NCBI GenBank assembly: GCA_910585285.1
Contig: CAJUDL010000008.1
Location: 1 to 64,000 of the forward strand
Length of the DNA: 64,000 bases
Reading direction: 5' to 3'
Source of the DNA: an uncultured Muribaculaceae bacterium
Lineage (GTDB): Bacteria; Bacteroidota; Bacteroidia; Bacteroidales; Muribaculaceae
A program made the translations under genes and the position numbers. Below, one piece after another: positions 56,706 through 63,808 of this stretch (its first letter is position 1; each line of letters opens with the position of its first letter). Under the pieces are notes generated by a model that had not been told where the DNA came from, ran no database searches, and was given only the letters and a program-made list of their open reading frames with translations.

Positions 56706-58126
56706 TGCGTAAACTTTCAGTTATATTCATTATCTGCGCTTTTGCCTGCGTGGTTTTCGCCGAGCCATACAAGATGGCTAATGTTGTGTGCTTCGTGAAA
56801 TTTGCCGATGAGGCAGATAAGAAGTGGGAGCATGATTTCGATTATTACGAGGCAATGTTCAACTCAACAGAGCCTGGTGCGAATTCCGTGCGCAACTATT
56901 TCTCCGATATGAGTTTCGGCAGGATGGACTGGGAGTCTGTGATTTTACCTTTCGTATATGTGGATTCCCATCCGGTAGCATATTTCTGTCCTAAGTCGGA
57001 GTCAAATCCGGACGGGTACGTCGATCTTGATCTTATGCTTGGCACGCGCATAAAGACGCTCGTAAAGGATATGTGCGTTTTTCTTGATGAGAAGCTTTCT
57101 CAATGGGATATCAATGGCGACGATATAGTCAATGAAGAGGACAAGATTGTGTTTGATGCCAATGGAGACGGGGAGGTAGACAATCTCGTGCTGATAATCT
57201 GCGGAGACAGCGACACGAGTGCTTCCAGAATGCTCTGGCCTTCAAACAACCGCGGAGCCCCGGCTTCTTTGGGTGGCGTTAAAGTCGGCAACTATCTTAT
57301 GGTTTTTGATGGAGCTAATGGTTATAAGCTTTATGTTCCACAAAAAATCAACACCGGAGTGCTTTGTCATGAGATGTCGCACACTCTAAATACTTTTGAC
57401 CTTTATCCACGCAAGAATTCCACATTGAATCCAATCGGAGTGTGGGATTTGATGAGTGATAACGGTACGGTGCCTCAGGGACTCAGCGCCTATATACGTA
57501 TGACATATGGAGCGGCATATGGCAACTGGCTTCCTGCTACGGATGTGGAGACTATCACTGAAGAGGGGATTTATACCATAAAACCGATGTCGGCTGGTAG
57601 CTCAGAAAAGGTGGCATACAAGATAGTTCCCAATAAATCGAAGGCTGAGTATTTCATGTTGGAATATCGCGACCGTTCGGATCTGTGGGACGAACAGCTA
57701 CCTTACGGAGGTTTGCTTGTGTACAGGGTGCATCCCGGCTATGAAGGTAACGGAGGTCAGGACAACTTGTATGAGTTGTATGTGTTCCGCCCCAATGGCT
57801 CTACCACGAGCGGAGGACAGATCAACCGTGCTCCTCTCGGACCGGAGACAAACCGCAAGAGCTTCGGTCATGTCGATGACAACGACTATCCTTTCTATGA
57901 GGATGGGACACGCGCTTATTTCTGCATCAGAGATGTAAAGAAAGAGGAAGACGGCAGTATTAGTTTCCATTTCTATCCCAACATTACCGGCACATCCGCA
58001 GTGACCGAGATTGATGCCGACACAGAAGAAGCAAAGGAGATTTACAATCTCCAGGGCATTAAACTCGACCGCATCACTTCCCCCGGTCTCTACATCATCA
58101 ACGGCAAGAAAACGCTCATAAAGTGA
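56705..58126 (+). CDS. M6-family secreted metalloprotease with T9SS signal
   Basis: 473 residues: signal peptide MRKLSVIFIICAFACVVFA, catalytic domain beginning NVVCFVKFADE, a double acidic loop (DINGDDIVNEEDK and DANGDGEVDNLVLIICG) as in M6 proteases, and zinc site HEMSHTLNTFD (H222, E223, H226, D232), in which the usual glycine of HExxHxxGxxD is Asn. The C-terminus (YNLQGIKLDR...SPGLYIINGKKTLIK) is a T9SS-type signal. Much shorter than the 31.4 kb M6 protein and without FnIII domains. It probably extends cassette 2. Confidence 0.87.
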   Translation: MRKLSVIFIICAFACVVFAEPYKMANVVCFVKFADEADKKWEHDFDYYEAMFNSTEPGANSVRNYFSDMSFGRMDWESVILPFVYVDSHPVAYFCPKSESNPDGYVDLDLMLGTRIKTLVKDMCVFLDEKLSQWDINGDDIVNEEDKIVFDANGDGEVDNLVLIICGDSDTSASRMLWPSNNRGAPASLGGVKVGNYLMVFDGANGYKLYVPQKINTGVLCHEMSHTLNTFDLYPRKNSTLNPIGVWDLMSDNGTVPQGLSAYIRMTYGAAYGNWLPATDVETITEEGIYTIKPMSAGSSEKVAYKIVPNKSKAEYFMLEYRDRSDLWDEQLPYGGLLVYRVHPGYEGNGGQDNLYELYVFRPNGSTTSGGQINRAPLGPETNRKSFGHVDDNDYPFYEDGTRAYFCIRDVKKEEDGSISFHFYPNITGTSAVTEIDADTEEAKEIYNLQGIKLDRITSPGLYIINGKKTLIK

Positions 58127-58147
58127 AAGTAAGAAGGGTGAAGAGAG

Positions 58148-58180
58148 AAAAGTGTTCGTAAAATAATTCGAACACTTTTT
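58148..58180 (+). terminator. Rho-independent terminator after M6 protease
   Basis: An 11-bp stem, AAAAGTGTTCG 58148-58158 with CGAACACTTTT 58169-58179, ending in a T run. It closes the 39-58 kb locus. The preceding 20 bases are a purine-rich near-heptad run beginning at the protease stop. Confidence 0.85.
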
Positions 58181-58204
58181 ACACCGAAATTTTATATAAC
58201 ATCT

Positions 58205-58247
58205 ATATCCGGAGTTGATTATTAATAATTACTCCGGATATCTTTTT
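58205..58247 (+). terminator. Second terminator hairpin
   Basis: ATATCCGGAGT (58205-58215) pairs with ACTCCGGATAT (58231-58241), followed by TCTTTTT. With the hairpin just upstream it forms a double terminator that insulates the Abi gene from the surface locus. Confidence 0.75.
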
Positions 58248-58284
58248 GTGAACAAATATACGTTAGCATAATGTTTTCTCATTG

Positions 58285-58315
58285 TTGTCCAATTCAATGA
58301 GAATGATTACCTTTG
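58285..58315 (+). promoter_or_regulatory. Promoter of the Abi gene and leader RNA
   Basis: -33 TTG at 58285-58287 and -7 TACCTTTG at 58308-58315, spaced by 20 bases. The start of transcription should be near 58321. Confidence 0.7.
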
Positions 58316-58321
58316 CGGCTA

Positions 58322-58432
58322 TAAAATACTAAACCCGATAGCTTGACGAGTCAGGGGCTACCGGGAATCAACACTGCAAAAGTAGTGCTTTCTTTTGATT
58401 AAAACAAATCCTGGCTAATAAAAGATTGTAAC
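58322..58432 (+). ncRNA. Structured leader RNA of the Abi gene (candidate abiF-type RNA)
   Basis: Two hairpins are visible. Hairpin 1: CCCG 58334-58337 with CGGG 58362-58365, then TAGC 58339-58342 with GCTA 58357-58360, and a short inner stem. Hairpin 2: AATCAA 58366-58371 with TTGATT 58395-58400, enclosing CACTGC 58372-58377 and GTAGTG 58382-58387 around an AAAA loop. The RNA lies between a good promoter and the GTG start of an Abi_2-type gene. Conserved RNAs upstream of abiF-type genes are known and act as antitoxins; identity with that class is my inference. Confidence 0.5.
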
Positions 58433-58436
58433 AGAA

Positions 58437-59126
58437 GTGAAATTCATCGATTTTCAGAATATATTGTCTCCGGAAAGACTCAACAGATATGTCTCAGCCT
58501 GTGATAATGATACCCGAAAAGCAATGTCACTATATCGGTTAAACCTTCATCTCTCGCAAGAAGTCTTTACGTTATTGAGCTGTTTCGAGGTGGCGTTAAG
58601 AAATGCTATTGACCGTGAGCTTACGTCTCGGTTCGGAAAGAATTGGTTACGTGATTCAGTATTGGAAGGAGGTATATTTGATATTGTCAGTTGTCGAGAT
58701 AGTGCGCGAATAATCACCAAAGCTTTCAATCGTTTGAACAGAAATGGTGAATATACTCACCATAAACTTCTTGCTGAAATGGAATTCGGAGTCTGGAAGT
58801 ATATGTTTGCCAATCCTCAATATCGTGCTACAGGACAGATTCTCCTACGAATATTCCCGAATAAGCCACGATCATCTGTGGAGATTCAATATAATAATGC
58901 TTATATGTTCAATGAGCTTGATGGCATCAATATCCTCCGAAACCGAATAGCACATCATGAGCCTATCTGTTTTGCGCGAAGACAACCCCAAATCGGCACG
59001 GCTTACATACTCAATGCTTATCAGAATTTGCATAAGCTCTTTATGTGGATGGGCATCGATAGCCATTCTCTACTTTATGGTCTTGATCATGTACAACAAG
59101 TCTGTAACCGTATAAACTCCATGTAG
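58437..59126 (+). CDS. Abi-family (Abi_2/AbiF-like) HEPN protein
   Basis: 229 residues starting at GTG 58437. The N-terminal part has the Abi_2 pattern LSPERLNRYVSAC, MSLYRLNLHLSQEVFTLLSCFEVALRNAIDRELTSRFG. The C-terminal helical domain holds LRNRIAHHEPI with the HEPN ribonuclease-type R168-x4-H173 motif. Such proteins are abortive-infection or toxin RNases, often cleaving tRNA, kept silent by an upstream RNA. There is a single RxxxxH motif, as expected for a dimeric HEPN enzyme. It is shorter than lactococcal AbiF, but Bacteroidales members of this length exist. Confidence 0.85.
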   Translation: MKFIDFQNILSPERLNRYVSACDNDTRKAMSLYRLNLHLSQEVFTLLSCFEVALRNAIDRELTSRFGKNWLRDSVLEGGIFDIVSCRDSARIITKAFNRLNRNGEYTHHKLLAEMEFGVWKYMFANPQYRATGQILLRIFPNKPRSSVEIQYNNAYMFNELDGINILRNRIAHHEPICFARRQPQIGTAYILNAYQNLHKLFMWMGIDSHSLLYGLDHVQQVCNRINSM

Positions 59127-59250
59127 ATTGGCAGATATTACCCTCATTTGCAGACTCCTCAATGTTGTCTCTCAGATTGAGAGGTGAAAACAGTATATTA
59201 ATTTCATTAAAATTATTGCTGGCAAAGACAGAATCTGGAGATTGATATGA

Positions 59251-59288
59251 ACGCGAAAAACGCGAAAAAAACGCAAAAAACGCGAAAA
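59251..59288. repeat. ACGCGAAAA tandem array
   Basis: Four units, ACGCGAAAA (59251-59259), a longer second unit to 59270, ACGCAAAAA (59271-59279) and ACGCGAAAA (59280-59288). Each can pair with the 3' arm TTTTCGCGT of the hairpin at 59388-59413. The rest of the 59127-59387 gap shows nothing I can name. Confidence 0.7.
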
Positions 59289-59387
59289 GTTACATGGAAT
59301 TCTTTAATATTAACATCTGTCTAATATGATAATGTGCTAATTAATAAAAGGTTAAATATTAATGCCATTCAATATTGATTCAAATTT

Positions 59388-59413
59388 AAAACGCGAAATT
59401 TTCGCGTTTTTTT
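59388..59413 (+). terminator. Rho-independent terminator
   Basis: AAAACGCGAAA (59388-59398) faces TTTCGCGTTTT with a tiny loop and a long T tail to 59413. It lies 260 bases after the Abi gene and would also stop transcripts from the array above. Confidence 0.75.
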
Positions 59414-59417
59414 AAGG

Positions 59418-59495
59418 TTGGCAGCTACGACTTATCAGTCACATTAGAGTCATGCCAATTATTACTTTTTACATATTACCTTTTACTTCTTACCT
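59418..59495. repeat. Composite dispersed repeat: core plus five heptads (TTACCTT family)
   Basis: Core 59421-59460 (GCAGCTACGA..., CTTATCAGTCACATTAGAG at 59431-59449, then GCCAATT) is followed by exactly five 7-bp units at 59461-59495 (ATTACTT, ATTACCT, CTTACCT and relatives). Same composition and order as 63809-63881. Confidence 0.8.
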
Positions 59496-59526
59496 TTAAA
59501 ATAATCGGCTTACAGAACTTTTTTTG

Positions 59527-59534
59527 TAATTTTG
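59527..59534 (+). promoter_or_regulatory. -7 promoter element of sufB
   Basis: TAATTTTG matches TAnnTTTG 25 bases before the sufB ATG. It directly follows the composite repeat, so that repeat occupies the region upstream of the -33 position. Confidence 0.6.
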
Positions 59535-59558
59535 CGTAATAATAGAAAATTACACTTT

Positions 59559-61049
59559 ATGAGTGACGAAATAAAGGATGAGATAACGACCGAGAACGGT
59601 AAATCTGAAAGTTCTAAAAAAACGATTCAGGAGGCTACCAATTCCGAATATAAGTATGGTTTTACATCGGATATTGATACGGAGATTGTGCCCCCTGGTC
59701 TTAATGAAGATGTGATACGCTTTATCTCGAAGAAAAAGGGTGAGCCGGAGTGGCTCCTCGATTTCCGTCTCAAGGCGTTCAGATATTGGGAGACGCTTAC
59801 GCCTCCGGAATGGGCTCATTTGAAAATACCATCTATCGATTTTCAGGCTATAAGCTATTACGCAGCTCCTAAAAAGAAGGAGGTGAAAAAGAGCATGGAT
59901 GAGGTGGATCCTGAGCTTGTGAAGACTTTCAATAAACTGGGTATCTCGCTTGAGGAGCAAAAACAGCTCGCCGGTGTGGCAGTGGATGCAGTCATGGATT
60001 CTGTCAGCGTAAAGACCACACACCGCGAGAAGCTTGCTGAATTGGGAGTGATCTTCTGTTCTTTCTCCGAGGCTGTGAAAGATTACCCGGATCTCGTAAA
60101 GAAATATCTCGGCACGGTGGTGCCTTATCGCGACAATTATTATGCCGCATTGAATTCAGCGGTATTCTCCGATGGTTCTTTCGTGTATATTCCCAAGGGT
60201 GTGCGGTGCCCGATGGAGCTGAGTACTTATTTCCGTATCAATGCTTCCGGCACAGGGCAGTTCGAGCGTACGCTCATCGTAGCAGACGATGATGCCTATG
60301 TCAGCTATCTTGAAGGATGCACGGCTCCGATGCGCGATGAGAATCAGTTGCACGCTGCCATTGTGGAGATAATCTGCGAGGAACGCGCGGAGGTGAAATA
60401 TAGCACCGTTCAGAACTGGTATGCCGGAGATAAGGATGGACGCGGAGGTATCTATAACTTCGTGACCAAACGCGGTCTCTGCCGCGGTCATCGATCCAAG
60501 ATATCTTGGACTCAGGTCGAGACCGGTTCGGCAATTACATGGAAATACCCTTCATGTGTGCTTAAAGGTGATGAGTCGGTTGGAGAATTTTATTCTGTAG
60601 CTGTCACCAATAATTACCAGCAGGCGGACACCGGCACGAAGATGATTCATATCGGACGCAATTCGCGCTCTACTATTGTCAGTAAAGGAATCTCGGCAGG
60701 TAAATCCCAGAATTCATATCGCGGATTGGTGCGCATGTCAAAGGGTGCGTCAGGTTGCCGTAATTTCACCCAGTGTGATTCCTTGCTGATGGGTGATGAA
60801 TGTGGGGCACATACTTTCCCCTATATTGATGTCCGCAACAATTCCTCAACAGTTGAGCATGAGGCTACGACTTCAAAGATAAATGAAGAGCAGCTTTTCT
60901 ATTGCCAGCAACGCGGCATCCCGATGGAGGAAGCAGTAGGACTTATTGTGGGTGGTTACACAAAAGAGGTTATGAATAAACTCCCGATGGAGTTTGCCGT
61001 CGAAGCCCAGAAACTTTTACAAATCTCACTTGAAGGCTCGGTAGGATAA
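59559..61049 (+). CDS. sufB: Fe-S cluster assembly scaffold SufB
   Basis: 496 residues from the ATG at 59559 (a TTG 27 bases upstream lies at the -7 element and is excluded). SufB blocks are complete: KGVRCPMELSTYFRINASGTGQFERTLIVAD, YLEGCTAP, TKRGLCRG, SKISWTQVETGSAITWKYPSC, and GDECGAHTFPYIDVRN with C415, the position of the catalytic cysteine of E. coli SufB, followed by VEHEATTSKINEEQLFYCQQRG. It builds Fe-S clusters in the cytoplasm with SufC and SufD. Neither is encoded in the next 3 kb; a repeat-flanked four-helix-bundle gene follows instead. Confidence 0.96.
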   Translation: MSDEIKDEITTENGKSESSKKTIQEATNSEYKYGFTSDIDTEIVPPGLNEDVIRFISKKKGEPEWLLDFRLKAFRYWETLTPPEWAHLKIPSIDFQAISYYAAPKKKEVKKSMDEVDPELVKTFNKLGISLEEQKQLAGVAVDAVMDSVSVKTTHREKLAELGVIFCSFSEAVKDYPDLVKKYLGTVVPYRDNYYAALNSAVFSDGSFVYIPKGVRCPMELSTYFRINASGTGQFERTLIVADDDAYVSYLEGCTAPMRDENQLHAAIVEIICEERAEVKYSTVQNWYAGDKDGRGGIYNFVTKRGLCRGHRSKISWTQVETGSAITWKYPSCVLKGDESVGEFYSVAVTNNYQQADTGTKMIHIGRNSRSTIVSKGISAGKSQNSYRGLVRMSKGASGCRNFTQCDSLLMGDECGAHTFPYIDVRNNSSTVEHEATTSKINEEQLFYCQQRGIPMEEAVGLIVGGYTKEVMNKLPMEFAVEAQKLLQISLEGSVG

Positions 61050-61059
61050 TTCTATCGAG

Positions 61060-61550
61060 AGGTTAAAGGTTAAAGGGAATAGGGAAAAGGAAAAATGTCA
61101 TGACTTCGTAACTGTTCGGCATTAATATTACTATGGTAGATAACAATAAAATGAGAAAGGCAGAGGACTTTGCTCTTCTAATAATAGAACTCTATAAAGA
61201 TTTATACTTTAATAAGAGGGAATATGTGATGAGCAAGCAGATTCTCAGAAGTGGAACATCCATAGGTGCCAATATTGCAGAAGCAGATTGTGCTGAAAGT
61301 CGTCAGGATTTTATCCATAAAATAAATATAGCATGTAAGGAAGCAAACGAGACATGTTATTGGTTAAGATTATTAAATAGAAGTGGATATATAGATAAAG
61401 ATACTTACGCGAACTGTTACGCGCTTTCAGAAGAACTTGTTCGCATATTGTCTTCAATACTTATATCCGCAAGGGGTGACAGACCTTTCTGACAAAGAAT
61501 ATAGAGAATCAGGTATTTACCTTTAACCTTTCACCTCTTCCCTTTAACCT
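61060..61550. mobile_element. Candidate element: four-helix-bundle gene between inverted five-heptad arms
   Basis: Left arm 61060-61094 consists of five units of AGGTTAA/AGGGAAA type. Right arm 61516-61550 consists of five units of the complementary TTAACCT/TTCACCT type. The outermost units are exact inverse copies (AGGTTAA and TTAACCT). The 491-bp unit contains only the 119-residue gene at 61133-61492. The arms resemble the AGGTAAA-family arrays elsewhere in the window that contain no gene. Mobility is inferred and no target-site duplication has been established. Confidence 0.45.
61133..61492 (+). CDS. Four-helix-bundle protein (S23 / rRNA-intervening-sequence family)
   Basis: 119 residues, all helical. 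The family signature is clear: ILRSGTSIGANIAEADCAESRQDFIHKINIACKEANETCYWLRLLNRSG (about residues 37-85). Members occur inside 23S rRNA intervening sequences and relate to Avd accessory proteins of diversity-generating retroelements; they form pentamers and probably bind nucleic acid. Cellular role is unknown. It is bracketed by inverted heptad arrays and sits between sufB and phoH. The upstream stretch (61095-61130, with GTCATGACTTCGTAACTG) slightly resembles the dispersed core at 59421. Confidence 0.9.
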   Translation: MVDNNKMRKAEDFALLIIELYKDLYFNKREYVMSKQILRSGTSIGANIAEADCAESRQDFIHKINIACKEANETCYWLRLLNRSGYIDKDTYANCYALSEELVRILSSILISARGDRPF

Positions 61551-61562
61551 TATAATAATAAG

Positions 61563-62528
61563 ATGATAGAGAGAATAGTCATAATAGATAATGTTGATCC
61601 GCAGACGTTTTATGGGGTCAATAATGCGAATATAAGTTTGATCCGCAACCTTTTCCCGAAACTGCGGATGGCGGCGCGCGGCAATGTCATAAAAGTGATC
61701 GGAGAAGAGAGCGAAACTGCTGAGTTCGAGAAAAAGATACATGCGATTGAAGCTCATGCGTCAAAATACAATAAACTCGATGAGGAGGCAATAATAGATA
61801 TCGTGCGTGGCGATCCTCCGAAGGAGGTTAATGCCGAAGGTGTCATAATCTATGGGCAAAACGGCAAACCGATCGCACCTCGTAATGCCAATCAGGCACG
61901 CATGGTGAAGAGTTTTGCGGAGAACGACCTTACTTTTGCTCTCGGACCTGCCGGTACGGGCAAAACCTATATCGCGATTGCTCTTGCCGTGCATGCGTTG
62001 AAGAATAAACAATGTCGCAAAATCATCCTTTCGCGTCCGGCTGTGGAGGCTGGGGAGAAACTTGGTTTCCTCCCCGGTGACATGAAAGATAAGATTGATC
62101 CATATCTGCAACCTCTCTATGATGCCCTGGAGGATATGATACCGCAGCAGAAACTTAAGGAATATATGGAGGCGCAGACAATCCAGATTGCTCCTCTCGC
62201 CTTCATGCGCGGTCGAACTCTTAATGACGCTGTAATCATACTCGATGAGGCACAGAACACAACCAGGCATCAGATGAAGATGTTTTTGACGCGACTCGGC
62301 ATGAACGGTAAGATGATAATTACCGGCGACACCACTCAGATTGATCTTCCCCACACGGTGCAGAGCGGACTGCTGCAGGCTCTCCGAATTCTGAAGGGCG
62401 TGAAAGGAATCGGAGTGATAGAATACGAGAAAAAAGATATAGTGCGCCATCCGTTGGTTCAGCGCATTGTCGACGCTTACGAGCATCGCGAACGCGAAGA
62501 ACCAGGGGAGGAGCTTTCAGTAGATTAG
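61563..62528 (+). CDS. PhoH-like ATPase
   Basis: A 321-residue cytoplasmic P-loop protein. The N-terminal KH-like region (residues 1-95, LFPKLRMAARGNVIKVIGEE) is followed by the ATPase domain with Walker A GPAGTGKT (128-135), LSRPAVEAGEKLGFLPGD, Walker B AVIILDEAQNTTRHQMKMFLTR and ITGDTTQIDLP. PhoH proteins act in RNA metabolism, often with YbeY. The gene begins 13 bases after the heptad arm of the four-helix-bundle element and ends 11 bases from the convergent nuclease gene. Confidence 0.94.
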   Translation: MIERIVIIDNVDPQTFYGVNNANISLIRNLFPKLRMAARGNVIKVIGEESETAEFEKKIHAIEAHASKYNKLDEEAIIDIVRGDPPKEVNAEGVIIYGQNGKPIAPRNANQARMVKSFAENDLTFALGPAGTGKTYIAIALAVHALKNKQCRKIILSRPAVEAGEKLGFLPGDMKDKIDPYLQPLYDALEDMIPQQKLKEYMEAQTIQIAPLAFMRGRTLNDAVIILDEAQNTTRHQMKMFLTRLGMNGKMIITGDTTQIDLPHTVQSGLLQALRILKGVKGIGVIEYEKKDIVRHPLVQRIVDAYEHREREEPGEELSVD

Positions 62529-62539
62529 ACAGTATTCTG

Positions 62540-63325
62540 TTAATAGTCGAAAACTTCGTTGAGAAGGCGGGCGAGGCGATAGCCGGCACGCACTATGCGT
62601 TCGTGGGCAATTTTCTCACCTCCTAAAATTCTGCTGTAAGATTCGGATTTGTTATATTCACGTCCGTTCTCAAACCATCCGTATGTCTTCGTTATGGCTT
62701 TGCCGGATTCTGTTGCCCATTCTTCGGGAGTGCCTTTCTGTATTTCAGCTATCTCCTTCTCGGTGTACCGGTCGAGCTGATCGGCATATTCCTTATATTG
62801 CCACGGATGCTGGTCAAGCACCCAGTTGTCCCAGAAATCATGAACCTGGGCATTTTTGCCGTTGAGCTTAAACTTTATATGTTTCTGGTCATAACCGGTA
62901 TAGAAAGCATGACCGGGGCAATGCATGTCGCCGACTATATGCACAAAGAGTTTTATGTTGTCTGCCACGGCTGAATCCGTCAATTCCTTATGATGGCGCA
63001 GATTTTCAAGAGTCTTTTTCAACCCTTCCACTCCATCACGTTTCTTGCTGGTATAATACACTCCGAGAGAATCTACATCGGATGCATGCCATCGGCTTGA
63101 ATGTTTGTAAGCCGGCATTTCTCTTACCCAATCCATCCACGAAGCATAATATACGATGGAATGATTGCCGAGATAGCGCTCGATATTTGCTTTTGCGCGA
63201 GGTGTAAGATGTTTTTCGGCAATGGCTGCCACGGCGTCATGTCCCAGCCGTCCCCAGGCACAGGCGGGAAGTGTGAATACAACAGCCAAGGCGGCTGTAA
63301 GGATTAATCTAAACTTAGTTTTCAT
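62540..63325 (-). CDS. S1/P1-type zinc nuclease, exported
   Basis: 261 residues: signal peptide with cleavage ACA|W, which leaves the zinc-binding N-terminal tryptophan (W24), as in nuclease P1. Other ligand motifs are GRLGHDAVAAIAE (H29), ASWMDWVRE (D of the SWxD motif), HIVGDMHCPGH (the family's HxxGDxHxPxH) and VHDFWDNWVL. It degrades single-stranded DNA/RNA or 3'-nucleotides in the periplasm. A lipobox reading (LPAC, C22) is possible but would displace the tryptophan. Own transcription unit, convergent with phoH. Confidence 0.92.
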   Translation of the reverse strand: MKTKFRLILTAALAVVFTLPACAWGRLGHDAVAAIAEKHLTPRAKANIERYLGNHSIVYYASWMDWVREMPAYKHSSRWHASDVDSLGVYYTSKKRDGVEGLKKTLENLRHHKELTDSAVADNIKLFVHIVGDMHCPGHAFYTGYDQKHIKFKLNGKNAQVHDFWDNWVLDQHPWQYKEYADQLDRYTEKEIAEIQKGTPEEWATESGKAITKTYGWFENGREYNKSESYSRILGGEKIAHERIVRAGYRLARLLNEVFDY

Positions 63326-63480
63326 AAGCAGTTGAATTAGTTATGGTATTATGGATTATAAGTATGACATCGAAATTACTTAACTAATTTGCGAGTCATA
63401 CTTTCCCAAAATTACATAAATTATTTCACAAATTCAACTTTCCGGCCCCTGAATGTATCGAAAACCTAAAATATCGCGTC

Positions 63481-63640
63481 TGCCCCGGAATGGGGCATAT
63501 AATTATAACCCTACATCGAACGGGAGTTTCCGTAGGAAACGAACCGGTCGGTGTAGGGTAAGACCAGTCCGCGTCAAACGGCATCGAAGATGTCGAATAG
63601 TATAGCGCAAAGTTTGTTAGTCGACCTCTCCGAGGCCGCA
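63481..63640. repeat. Dense palindrome cluster (REP-like)
   Basis: TGCCCC 63481-63486 with GGGGCA 63492-63497; ACCCTACA 63508-63515 with TGTAGGGT 63552-63559, enclosing GTTTCC 63526-63531 with GGAAAC 63535-63540. Further on, TCGACCTCTCCGAGG (63626-63640) matches, inverted and with one change, a sequence near 56644. The nested hairpins could be a structured RNA or a REP-type palindromic element. Confidence 0.5.
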
Positions 63641-63667
63641 GCGACGCGATTTGTGCACCCCCCACAC

Positions 63668-63699
63668 CGATTAAGCACTATTTCATAAGTGCTTAATCG
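63668..63699. repeat. 12-bp perfect hairpin
   Basis: CGATTAAGCACT 63668-63679 pairs with AGTGCTTAATCG 63688-63699, loop of eight bases, with CCCC and GGGG flanking at about 63660 and 63704. There is no T run. Confidence 0.7.
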
Positions 63700-63731
63700 A
63701 TATGGGGTTATAACTAATTACCCTCTTCGAG

Positions 63732-63789
63732 GGTTGTCGCAAAATAGGTTCTGATTTCTGGGCATTACTGATGGTTGTCGCAAAATAGG
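63732..63789. repeat. 17-bp direct repeats
   Basis: GGTTGTCGCAAAATAGG occurs at 63732-63748 and 63773-63789, 41 bases apart, next to the composite repeat. Confidence 0.8.
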
Positions 63790-63808
63790 CTCCGGCTTGC
63801 GAGCAACT

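Noticed and set aside
58437..59126. Abi protein as a Cas13-type effector
   Set aside because: Only one RxxxxH motif, 229 residues and no repeat-spacer array; a dimeric HEPN toxin is the simpler reading.
61060..61550. Heptad arrays as a CRISPR array
   Set aside because: Units are 7 bp, contiguous and degenerate, with no spacers; no cas genes are present.
63426..63665. 79-codon open frame on the minus strand
   Set aside because: It runs through nested palindromes of the repeat cluster, has no family resemblance and no start context; the repeat explains the open frame.
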